Assembly (NCBI RefSeq): GCF_900170025.1
Contig: NZ_FWEX01000006.1
Span: 1,449,089 to 1,513,088 of the forward strand
DNA length: 64,000 nucleotides
Origin: Nitrospira sp. ND1
GTDB lineage: Bacteria; Nitrospirota; Nitrospiria; Nitrospirales; Nitrospiraceae
Direction of reading: 5' to 3'
The notes under the pieces are model-generated. The model was not told the DNA's origin. It ran no database searches and saw nothing but the letters and a program-made list of their open reading frames with translations. The first letter of the stretch is position 1, and each line of letters begins with the position of its first letter. Positions 34,011-40,877 of the stretch are shown in pieces. The position numbers and the translations under genes were made by a program.

Positions 34011-34724
34011 TCACACCTCCTGATAGACCAGCCCCTTCCCCAGCACGAGTTGCAGAATGGTGCCGCTAAACCAAATCGGATGGCCCGAGAGCAGATCCTC
34101 CCAAGTCTTGAGAAAGACGATCCTGGGGATTTCGATCTCACCCCTGATCCGGCGATAGACATTCCGCGTAGACCATTGATTCCGCATTTCTTCCCAGAGC
34201 CGACTGATGGGAAAGCCAAGCGACCGTTTCCAGGACCAGCACATGTTCACGTAGCCACATTGATCCTGGACGTACTGGCTGATGACATAGCGGCTCAGAC
34301 GGTTCCGGGAACGGTGGCTGGGCTGATAGGCTTTGATCCAGACGACTGGAGCCCCATGGAGGGCTTGCCATTGTGACGAGAGCCATTCCTGCGAGATCCA
34401 GAACCGGCGTGCGCGTTCCCCGTCCGGCACTCGCCAGGCCCAGAAGATATGGAGCACGCCATGCCCTTCTTCCGTCCGGACCTGGTAATACTCCAAGCCT
34501 TGAAAGCCGAGCTGCCGTTCGATCCGTTGACGCAGTTGCTTGTGGTGATAGGTCAGCTTCTCGGCGTCCCCGCCTTCCGCCGTGGAGAGCGTGACCCAGA
34601 GCACTTGGAATTGGTGACATTCCCAGAACCAGAGCAGTGACCGGACCCTGTGATAACCCCGCTTCTGCTTCCTGGTCCATTCCCCGGCGACGGGTTCCCG
34701 CCTGAACTCCTTCCAGCGGCTCAT
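34011..34724 (-). CDS. Candidate HUH-type replication initiator (Rep)
   Basis: A 237-residue basic, Trp-rich protein. The order of motifs suits a rolling-circle Rep: a strand FQVLWVTLSTAE (residues 39-50), then EEGHGVLHIFWAW (86-97) where the His pair 88/92 replaces the usual HUH, then SRYVISQYVQDQ (144-155) with tyrosines 146 and 151 in the place of the nicking Tyr. The His spacing is wider than classical HUH, so the enzyme class is an inference. The ATG overlaps the xis stop (ATGA). It would let the excised circle replicate. Confidence 0.5.
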   Translation of the reverse strand: MSRWKEFRREPVAGEWTRKQKRGYHRVRSLLWFWECHQFQVLWVTLSTAEGGDAEKLTYHHKQLRQRIERQLGFQGLEYYQVRTEEGHGVLHIFWAWRVPDGERARRFWISQEWLSSQWQALHGAPVVWIKAYQPSHRSRNRLSRYVISQYVQDQCGYVNMCWSWKRSLGFPISRLWEEMRNQWSTRNVYRRIRGEIEIPRIVFLKTWEDLLSGHPIWFSGTILQLVLGKGLVYQEV

Positions 34725-34930
34725 CGCGCACCTTCCGCTTGAGGAATGGCTGGACGAAGGCCGGCAGCCAGAATCCGTTCCAGTTCTTCGATAGGAATCC
34801 GCACGGCGCGCACCGACGGCTTCACATAGGCGATCTGCCGTTTCAGGATGTATTTCCTGATTGTGCTTTCTTTGAGCCCTAACCGGTTGGCTGCTTCTCG
34901 AATGGTGATCAATTTTGTACTCGGGACCAT
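34721..34930 (-). CDS. Excisionase-like HTH protein
   Basis: A 69-residue MerR-like winged-helix protein of the HTH_17/excisionase type: KLITIREAANRLGLKESTIR is the helix-turn-helix, KYILKRQIAYVKPSVRAVRI the wing, and IPIEELERIL the closing helix. A strong ribosome binding site (AAGGAGG six bases upstream) marks the ATG at 34930. It is the first gene of the leftward xis-rep-zinc-finger operon and is likely to direct excision, to regulate the operator just upstream, or both. Confidence 0.8.
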   Translation of the reverse strand: MVPSTKLITIREAANRLGLKESTIRKYILKRQIAYVKPSVRAVRIPIEELERILAAGLRPAIPQAEGAR

Positions 34931-34964
34931 CGGGCACCTCCTTGAAAGAATGGTTGTCTAGAGA

Positions 34965-35027
34965 TCACGCTTATATATTTTTAGGCGTGACTACTCTTGA
35001 CAGCCATTAGCAGTGAGGAGGTACACT
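34965..35027. promoter_or_regulatory. Operator-promoter between the xis and integrase arms
   Basis: TCACGC (34965-34970) and GCGTGA (34985-34990) are inverted repeats around an AT-rich centre that could hold the leftward -10 box. Rightward, TTGACA (34997-35002) and TACACT (35022-35027) could drive the integrase side. One protein bound at the palindrome could switch both operons. Confidence 0.5.
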
Positions 35028-35137
35028 TGCCAAACAAATTCAGGTGGAGACGGCCCTTCCGCACGACATTTTTTTCGGTGGTGTTGGGATCAGACATATG
35101 GGGAGGGTTCGGCATGAAAAAGGAGCAGAAGGCATGA
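35027..35137 (+). CDS. Small coupled basic ORF (36 aa, TTG start)
   Basis: A 36-codon frame starting TTG with GAGGAGG five bases upstream, and ending in a TGA that overlaps the start of the CGNR gene (ATGA). The peptide opens PNKFRWRRPFRTTFFSVVLG and ends MKKEQKA. It may be a leader peptide that couples translation to the next gene or a tiny DNA-binding protein. It is too short to judge by content. Confidence 0.4.
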   Translation: MPNKFRWRRPFRTTFFSVVLGSDIWGGFGMKKEQKA

Positions 35138-35799
35138 GCGCACAGGGGAAGGCCGAGCAGGAATTCCAACAGGAGTACGAGAAAGCCATCGAACGCATCC
35201 GCACGATGCCGGACGGCGCCGTCGGATGGGTGCTCAAGTTTCTTCAGACGGAGCTAGAGGCCCTGACACCAACCGAGTGGACGCTGGTGGCATTTGAAGT
35301 CGCGGCCTTTGTCGATGAGACGGGGGACCGGTACGGCGGGATGGTGGCCCCGGAAAGTGGCTGGAGCGTGGAGGGGGTACCCCATGCGAAGAACTATCAG
35401 ACAATACCCAGTCGCAAAGAAGCCCAGGACATTCAGGCCACAGTCCTGGAGCAGTTAGAACTCTATTGGCATGAAGGATACACCGCCTTCACCTTTCCGC
35501 AGATGACACTGGTCGTAGTATCGCCGGGCAGCTTCTCCGACGAGACCGGGACAATCTTCGTGAGCGCGAAACGCAAGGCGAAGGAGTTCGAGTATCGCTT
35601 TGTGCACCTCTTGGCCCAGTCGGGGGACTACATTCGGCGCTGCCCGGAATGCGCCAAGATCTATTTAGCGATCAGACGGGACCAGGTATACTGCCACCCG
35701 CGCTGCCAGAACCGAGTCGCGGCGAGAAAGTGGCGCGAGGCCCAGAAGACCGGGGAGCGAAAGGAGAGCCTCCATGGCAAGAAAAGCGGGAAAGGATAG
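35134..35799 (+). CDS. CGNR-type zinc-finger protein
   Basis: A 221-residue protein. Residues 1-165 are of unknown fold. The C-terminus has a zinc finger with Cys170, 173, 187 and 191 (RRCPECAKIYLAIRRDQVYC, then HPRCQNRVAARKWRE), the CGNR pattern with Gln for Gly. CGNR proteins are presumed DNA-binding regulators and often sit beside integrases on mobile elements. AAGGAG lies eight bases before the ATG at 35134; the gene overlaps the integrase start by 26 bases. Confidence 0.8.
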   Translation: MSAQGKAEQEFQQEYEKAIERIRTMPDGAVGWVLKFLQTELEALTPTEWTLVAFEVAAFVDETGDRYGGMVAPESGWSVEGVPHAKNYQTIPSRKEAQDIQATVLEQLELYWHEGYTAFTFPQMTLVVVSPGSFSDETGTIFVSAKRKAKEFEYRFVHLLAQSGDYIRRCPECAKIYLAIRRDQVYCHPRCQNRVAARKWREAQKTGERKESLHGKKSGKG

Positions 35800-36988
35800 A
35801 GGCATCACCCAGCGGAAGGGCCGCGAAGGGTGGTGGGTCCGCCTCTACGAACATGGACGGCAGCGCTGGTTTCGTTGTGACACGAAATCTCAGGCCAAAG
35901 CCTTGTATGGCCGACTGAAGGCCGACATTCGAGAAGGAACCTTTTTCCCGGAAAAGTTTGCACCCCGGAAGGACATCACGCTTCGAGCCTGGATCAACCG
36001 CTACCTCGAAGGGTCTGTCAACCGCAACAAGGCTGGCGAAGTACTCTATGGACGGCGCTGGTCCCTTCTTATTGGGAGTCGCCTAGTCACCCAGATTACG
36101 GTAGACGATCTCCGGCGGATTCAAGCCAAAATGCGCGCCAAGATGAAGATGAATACGAAGGAACCGCAACGACTGTGGGCGGATGCCACGATTAACCGAC
36201 ATTTTGCCTTCCTTCGGCATGTGCTCATGTTAGCCGTCAAAGATGACAAGTTGACCAAGAACCCGGTGTCCAGTCTCAAGTTCTTCCCGGAAGCAAACCG
36301 GACGCGCTTCCTGACGAGTGAAGAACTGGACCGGTTGAGGGGCGTGATGAGCCCGGACGATTGGAAATTGGTGGCCTTTGCCGTCGAGACTGGGTTGAGG
36401 CGAGGAGAACAGTTCTCGCTGCGATGGAACCAGGTCGATCTGGAGAACGAGGTCCTGACCCTGCCTATGCCGAAGGGAGGCAAAACCCGGCATGTGCCTT
36501 TGAGCGAAGGAGCCAAGACCATCCTGAGGTCATTTGACACGTTTCTTCGGTCGGCCTGGGTGTTCCCAGGTTTAAAGGACGTGACTCACCCTATGGACAG
36601 CAGGGCCTTCCTCCGGCGTGCCTTTGAGCCTGGCTTGCGCCGAGCGGGGATCACCGGGGCGTGCTGGCACTCACTCCGGCATACCGCAGCCAGCCGCCGT
36701 GTCATGGCAGGGGTCGATCTCGTGTCGGTGAAGGAGATTCTCGGACACCGCGATATTGAAACGACCCTCCGGTATGCCCACCTTGCTCCAGGACATCTTC
36801 GGGACGCCGTGAATCGAGGGAGTCTGGCTGGAACCGTGACCAAAACCGTGACCAAACCGGAGGGGGAAGAACGAGAAACGATGCAACCTGTTGATTATCT
36901 GGTGCGCCCGGAGGGACTTGAACCCCCAACCCTCGGATCCGAAGTCCGATGCTCTATCCAATTGAGCTACGGGCGCGCGCCGGTATAA
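35774..36988 (+). CDS. Tyrosine integrase whose 3' end overlaps the tRNA
   Basis: A 404-residue phage-type integrase. The N-terminus holds an arm-binding and core-binding region (KGREGWWVRLYEHGRQRW; TLRAWINRYLEG). The catalytic set is Arg210 (ETGLRRGEQ), His299-x-x-Arg302 (WHSLRHTAASR), His325 (LGHRDIETT) and the Tyr334 nucleophile (LRYAHLA). From residue 376 on, the protein is read antisense through tRNA-Arg (YLVRPEGLEPPTLGSE and beyond), so integration decides the tail. AAGGAG precedes the ATG. Confidence 0.95.
   Translation: MARKAGKDRGITQRKGREGWWVRLYEHGRQRWFRCDTKSQAKALYGRLKADIREGTFFPEKFAPRKDITLRAWINRYLEGSVNRNKAGEVLYGRRWSLLIGSRLVTQITVDDLRRIQAKMRAKMKMNTKEPQRLWADATINRHFAFLRHVLMLAVKDDKLTKNPVSSLKFFPEANRTRFLTSEELDRLRGVMSPDDWKLVAFAVETGLRRGEQFSLRWNQVDLENEVLTLPMPKGGKTRHVPLSEGAKTILRSFDTFLRSAWVFPGLKDVTHPMDSRAFLRRAFEPGLRRAGITGACWHSLRHTAASRRVMAGVDLVSVKEILGHRDIETTLRYAHLAPGHLRDAVNRGSLAGTVTKTVTKPEGEERETMQPVDYLVRPEGLEPPTLGSEVRCSIQLSYGRAPV
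36835..36860 (+). repeat. Candidate arm-type integrase sites, right
   Basis: Two overlapping direct copies of CGTGACCAAA(A)CCG at 36835-36848 and 36847-36860, 12 bases apart, within the integrase coding end (VTKTVTKP). They match the left arm repeats at 30085-30126 in sequence and orientation. Confidence 0.45.
36900..36944 (-). repeat. Right attachment site (attR) inside tRNA-Arg
   Basis: The 45-base copy that is identical to 29917-29961 and lies within the intact tRNA, from the CCA end to the anticodon loop. Confidence 0.9.
36900..36976 (-). tRNA. tRNA-Arg (anticodon UCG)
   Basis: A 77-base cloverleaf. Acceptor arm GCGCCCG pairs with CGGGCGC; D arm is GCTC/GAGC; the anticodon stem TCGGA/TCCGA encloses loop CTTCGGA, giving anticodon UCG; the T arm is GGGGG/CCCTC around TTCAAGT; CCA is encoded. 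It is the insertion site of the element. Confidence 0.95.
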
Positions 36989-37063
36989 GAACCATGTTAC
37001 CGAGGGGATGTCAAGAAACGTGGATCGCAACGGTGGCGTTCACAGGCAGAGGGCCTCAACGCC

Positions 37064-37582
37064 TCAGACAGCCGACCCACGAGATATCAGCTGCAGAATG
37101 CGTTCGGCAACCTCGGTGGTCGAGGCCCCATCGGTCGACACGACGTGGTTGGCGGCCGCCTGATACTTGGGTGTGCGCTCGTTCAACACGTCCCGTATTT
37201 CCTCCGTGAAGGACTTCGTGCCCGTCAATGACGGGCGCTGGGTGTCTCCGCCGATCCGACGCGTGATCGTCTCCACGGTCGCGGTGAGCCAGACCAGGGT
37301 CCCGGTTCGTCGCAACGCGTCCACGTTTTCCGGCCGCAGAATGGCACCGCCGCCGGTATCGATGATCAGCTGGTCCCGCGCGGCAAAATCCCGGCAGACG
37401 GCCGACTCCAAGTCGCGAAAGTGATCCCACCCGAACTGTTTGACGATCTCAGGCACGGACAGTTGTGCCCGCTTCACGATCTCGGCATCGGTCGACACCA
37501 CGGTGCGACCCAGCTTGCGCGCCAGCACCTTTCCGACCGTGCTCTTGCCGGTCCCACGGTATCCGATCAACACGAGATTCAT
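37064..37582 (-). CDS. aroK: Shikimate kinase
   Basis: A 172-residue kinase adding phosphate to shikimate in the aromatic amino acid pathway. The P-loop is LIGYRGTGKSTVGK, followed by STDAEIVKRAQ (Asp motif), the shikimate-binding FRDLESAVCRDFA and IDTGGGAILRPEN. The length is usual. The ATG at 37582 is chosen because it begins directly at MNLVLIG; the frame opens four codons earlier. It follows aroE by 66 bases on the same strand. Confidence 0.95.
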   Translation of the reverse strand: MNLVLIGYRGTGKSTVGKVLARKLGRTVVSTDAEIVKRAQLSVPEIVKQFGWDHFRDLESAVCRDFAARDQLIIDTGGGAILRPENVDALRRTGTLVWLTATVETITRRIGGDTQRPSLTGTKSFTEEIRDVLNERTPKYQAAANHVVSTDGASTTEVAERILQLISRGSAV

Positions 37583-37648
37583 GCGAGGATCCATGCCCTG
37601 ACACGAGGATGTTGTGTGGATTCCTGCTGCGGGAGGCCGACCGCTGTC

Positions 37649-38503
37649 TTAACCAAAGCGAGACTCCAAGACCCGTCGCATGACATCGGCCGGGGCCGGC
37701 TGTTTCGTCCAGAGTTCGAATTGCAACACGGCCTGGTTGAGGAACATCTCCAATCCGGAAATCGTCCGACAGCCGGCCGCCTTCGCTTCCTGCAGCAGCT
37801 TCGTTTCGCGCGGATTGTAGACAATATCCATGACCGTCAGTTCAGGCCTGAAGAGATTGGTCGGCACACAGGACTCCTCCACCCGAGGCGACATCCCGAC
37901 CGGCGTGCAGTGAATCAAGGTGCGCACGTGCGGCACCCAGTTCCGAAGCATGTCGAGCGTGAGCGGGCCATCCTCAATCGGGAGGTTCGTCTTCTCTCGC
38001 AAATCCTTCACCAATTTCTGCCGCTCAACCTCTTCGATCCCGAGAATCGTCAACCCGGCGATGCCCGTCCCGGTTGCCAGCGCGAAGGCAATCGCTCGGG
38101 CTGCGCCCCCGGAGCCCAGGATCAAGACCCGATGCCCGTCGAGCAACGCCCCGCCTTCTTTCAACGCGCGCAACGCCCCGGACGCGTCCGTGTTGTAGCC
38201 CTTGAGCTTGCCCTCTTCCACGACGATGGTATTGATCGCTCCGATATGCTTGGCGGTGGGCTCGACTTCATCGAGAAACGGAATCGCCGCCACTTTGTGA
38301 GGAATCGTCACGCTGAATCCTCGCGCATTCCCCAAGGCCCGCACCCCTTTCAGCGCATCGCCGAGGGCTTCCACCCGAAACGCCAGGTAGACCAGATCCA
38401 GCCCCATCTTCTGAAAGGCCGCATTGTGAATCGCCGGCGAGAGGGAATGTTCGACCGGATTGCCGATGATGCCGCACCATTGAGTCTGAGTCGTGATGTC
38501 CAT
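37649..38503 (-). CDS. aroE: Shikimate dehydrogenase
   Basis: A 284-residue NADP-dependent enzyme reducing 3-dehydroshikimate. Motifs: GIIGNPVEHSLSPAIHN (shikimate site), FSVTIPHKVA with the catalytic Lys, GYNTDASG, the coenzyme loop VLILGSGGAARA and the C-terminal GLEMFLNQAVLQFELW. AGAAGG stands nine bases before the ATG at 38503. The next gene upstream, an exported protein, ends 13 bases before it, so they form an operon with aroK. Confidence 0.96.
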   Translation of the reverse strand: MDITTQTQWCGIIGNPVEHSLSPAIHNAAFQKMGLDLVYLAFRVEALGDALKGVRALGNARGFSVTIPHKVAAIPFLDEVEPTAKHIGAINTIVVEEGKLKGYNTDASGALRALKEGGALLDGHRVLILGSGGAARAIAFALATGTGIAGLTILGIEEVERQKLVKDLREKTNLPIEDGPLTLDMLRNWVPHVRTLIHCTPVGMSPRVEESCVPTNLFRPELTVMDIVYNPRETKLLQEAKAAGCRTISGLEMFLNQAVLQFELWTKQPAPADVMRRVLESRFG

Positions 38504-38516
38504 ACGCAAGAACCTT

Positions 38517-38852
38517 CTACTTCTTGAGTGCGACGTTCAGGGCCACATACTGAGATCCTTGCACCTGATACAGCACCGCCACATGATCGTCTTTCTTCAG
38601 ATCCTTCACGGCCTTCGCCCCACCGTCGAAATGGGTTTTTTCATTGGCAACGAAGGTAAACCGGCTTCCTCCGCCGTCTTTCTTGACGGCGAATTTTCCG
38701 GATGTCGTATCCACCGACAAGATCGTGCCCACGAATTCCGTCCCACCTTCCGCTCGCACCGGCTCCACGCTTGATTCTAGCAATCCTGACAAGACCGCAG
38801 CCAAGAAGAGAGCCGGAACCACAACTGCGCTCATACGTGACATGCCACTCAT
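38517..38852 (-). CDS. Exported small protein
   Basis: A 111-residue protein with a signal peptide (MSRMSAVVVPALFLAAVLSGLL, cleavage near VRAEG) and a small beta-barrel-like mature part (FVGTILSVDTTSGKFAVKKD, RFTFVANEKTHFDG, DDHVAVLYQVQGS). The strand pattern resembles the DUF5666/OB-type periplasmic proteins that adjust pH or metal exposure, but I cannot confirm it. GGAGG is five bases before the ATG at 38852. It is co-transcribed with aroE. Confidence 0.7.
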   Translation of the reverse strand: MSGMSRMSAVVVPALFLAAVLSGLLESSVEPVRAEGGTEFVGTILSVDTTSGKFAVKKDGGGSRFTFVANEKTHFDGGAKAVKDLKKDDHVAVLYQVQGSQYVALNVALKK

Positions 38853-38942
38853 GATCGCCTCCTTGCTTCCGGCAACCAGGTGCCACAGCACTCTTCCCGA
38901 GTCGTTGCCCTCCGCTGCAGCAGAGCGGTCGCCTTCTTTTGC

Positions 38943-39704
38943 TTACCCCTTGCTGATGGTCATGCCTCCATCGATAGGGAACGTCGCTCCGGTCACCCAG
39001 GTGGCCTCGTCGGATGCGAGGTAGAGCGCCATCTTCGCTACCTCTTCCGGCTTGCCGGGCCGACGGATGGCGTACTGAGCCATGATCGGTTCCAGGCTGG
39101 CAGGATCGGCCATTAAAGGCGCCGCCATGGGCGTATCCACCAGACCGGGATTCATGACGTTGCAGCGGATGTTGTCCTGCGCGTAATCGACCGCGATGGA
39201 CCGTGTCAACGCGTCCAGGCCGCCTTTGGACGCGGCATAGGCCGACAGACCGCGGATCCCGACCAGGCTCGCCACGGTGGAAATGTTGATGATCGAACCG
39301 CCCCCGCCCTTCAACAGCTCAGGAAGAACTGCGCGGGTCATCCGAAAGACCCCCGTGAGATTGATGTCCAGCACCTTCGCCCAGGTGGCATCGTCTATTT
39401 CGTGGAGCCGTTTGCCGAAATCGCCGATTCCAGCGTTGTTCACCAGAATATGCAGCTTGCCGAAGGTACGCAGGGTCTGCGCGACCACATCCTGCACGTG
39501 GGCCTCATCCGTGACGGATCCGACCACCGCCAATGCCCGCCCTCCGTTCACACCGATCCCCTTCACCACCCGGTCGAGCTCTTCCTTCCGGCGACCGGTT
39601 ACCACGACGGAGGCGCCTTCATCCGCGAATAGCTTCGCGATCGCCTCCCCGATTCCCGCATTCCCGCCGGTAATGATGGCCACTTTCCCCTGTAACCGAT
39701 TCAT
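38943..39704 (-). CDS. SDR-family oxidoreductase
   Basis: A 253-residue short-chain dehydrogenase. The coenzyme motif is IITGGNAGIGEAIA; LVNNAGIGDFG is next; the catalytic Ser (INISTVASLV) and Tyr-x-x-x-Lys (AYAASKGGLDAL) are present; the end matches the classical family (WVTGATFPIDGGMTISKG). The Arg-rich TGRRKEELDR after the first strand suggests NADP. The substrate is unknown. The start overlaps the trmI stop by four bases (ATGA). Confidence 0.88.
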   Translation of the reverse strand: MNRLQGKVAIITGGNAGIGEAIAKLFADEGASVVVTGRRKEELDRVVKGIGVNGGRALAVVGSVTDEAHVQDVVAQTLRTFGKLHILVNNAGIGDFGKRLHEIDDATWAKVLDINLTGVFRMTRAVLPELLKGGGGSIINISTVASLVGIRGLSAYAASKGGLDALTRSIAVDYAQDNIRCNVMNPGLVDTPMAAPLMADPASLEPIMAQYAIRRPGKPEEVAKMALYLASDEATWVTGATFPIDGGMTISKG

Positions 39705-40579
39705 GCCTCTGCGTCCTCCCCCTCGTGCGCTTCGTCATCCTGCTCGCCGGCTGCCTCTGCCTCGACCGTTTTGCTCGGACGCGACCACCAGCCCTCTTCG
39801 ACTTTTCTGGCGACGGTCAGGAAACCCGAATGCGCCACCATGCGATGATCGGGCCGGACACTCCGCCCCTGAATCGACCAGGTCCGCAGCAACGTTTCAA
39901 AGGTTTCGATCATGCCGAATACCGACGTGCGCTCCAGCGCATCCACGGTTTGCATGACCTGCGGGATGGTCGGCACAAAACTCAAATAAATGCCGCCCGA
40001 GCGCAGGACTTTTGCCGCATGCGGCACCACCTGCCAGGGTTCCGGCAAATCCAGCACCAGACGATCGAACAAGCGGCCGTCTTCCAGCACGTCGATGCCC
40101 TCGTAGGCATTCTTGCGACAGGGCATGAGGGTAGACACGGGCCCCATATAGCGTTCGATGTTGGTCAATGCCGTACGGGCAAAATCGTCACGGGCTTCGT
40201 AGGTGACGACCAGGCCGGTCGGCCCCACGGCGCGCAACAACGCCATGGTGAGCGCTCCGGACCCGGTTCCGGCCTCGAATACCCGCGCGCCGGGATAGAC
40301 ATCCGCCCACATCGGGATCAACGACAGGTCTTTGGGATAGAGTACCTGCGCCCCGCGAGGCATTTTCAGGACATATTCCCCGAAGGTCGGCCGGAGCGCG
40401 AGAAACCGTTTGCCCTTCGAGAGGGTCACCACGGTGCCGTCCGGCTTGCCGATGAGCTCATCGTGCGGAATCGTTTCGCCGCTGAAGTGATAGATATCCC
40501 CGGCTTTCAATGTCAGGGCATATTGCCGGCCCTTTTTGTCGACCAGATGAACACGTTCGCCGTTTTGTAGTTGTGACAT
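39701..40579 (-). CDS. trmI: tRNA (adenine-58-N1)-methyltransferase
   Basis: A 292-residue SAM-dependent methyltransferase with the layout of bacterial TrmI. The N-terminal domain (GRQYALTLKAGDIYHFSG) is followed by the SAM motif ARVFEAGTGSGALTMALL, VTYEARDDFARTA, LVLDLPEPWQ and the conserved GRSVRPDHRMVAHSGFL end. It methylates A58 in the T-loop of tRNAs. An acidic tail of about 20 residues follows. It is translationally coupled to the SDR gene. Confidence 0.92.
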   Translation of the reverse strand: MSQLQNGERVHLVDKKGRQYALTLKAGDIYHFSGETIPHDELIGKPDGTVVTLSKGKRFLALRPTFGEYVLKMPRGAQVLYPKDLSLIPMWADVYPGARVFEAGTGSGALTMALLRAVGPTGLVVTYEARDDFARTALTNIERYMGPVSTLMPCRKNAYEGIDVLEDGRLFDRLVLDLPEPWQVVPHAAKVLRSGGIYLSFVPTIPQVMQTVDALERTSVFGMIETFETLLRTWSIQGRSVRPDHRMVAHSGFLTVARKVEEGWWSRPSKTVEAEAAGEQDDEAHEGEDAEA

Positions 40580-40663
40580 AGTCCGGCATTCTAGGAGACT
40601 GCCGACGGGTTTTCAACCGAATCACCGGTGACGCGCTTCCGGCAGGCCGCTTCGCCGCGCCTC

Positions 40664-40716
40664 TTGACACTGCGAGGAGCGGCCCTATCTCGTCCCATGG
40701 GCAATCCGGATTGCCC
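40664..40716 (+). promoter_or_regulatory. Promoter and 18-bp palindrome before the sigma factor
   Basis: TTGACA (40664-40669) and TATCTC (40686-40691) are 16 bases apart. A perfect palindrome, GGGCAATCCGGATTGCCC (40699-40716), covers the likely transcription start. It is a candidate operator for the sigma-factor gene that begins 161 bases further on. Confidence 0.5.
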
Positions 40717-40877
40717 GCTGTCTCGTAATACCACTGAGTGAATGAGGCGAGAGCAGGGACGAACGACGGCGAATCCTTTTCATACCCCCCTGTCTCTAAT
40801 GTAGTAGTGGAACAGGCAGCCTCTCCAAGCTGTACCAGAAGCCAACCTCCCCAGGACGGGGAAGAGGGGTGACAACA

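Larger units (their letters stand above)
29917..36976. mobile_element. Integrative element in tRNA-Arg(UCG)
   Basis: A 6,983-bp unit lies between two identical 45-bp copies of the tRNA 3' half (29917-29961 and 36900-36944). The intact tRNA is at the right end next to a tyrosine integrase. Modules from right to left: integrase and CGNR protein (rightward), operator, excisionase-like HTH, Rep-like and zinc-finger proteins (leftward), hairpin-rich spacer, lipoprotein cargo, decayed second left end, toxin-antitoxin pair, arm-type repeats. No capsid or conjugation genes, so it probably needs help to move between cells. Confidence 0.88.

Noticed and set aside
34724-34937. N-terminal extension of the Rep-like protein
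   Set aside because: The region is the xis gene in another frame; the ATGA overlap at 34721-34724 marks the true start.
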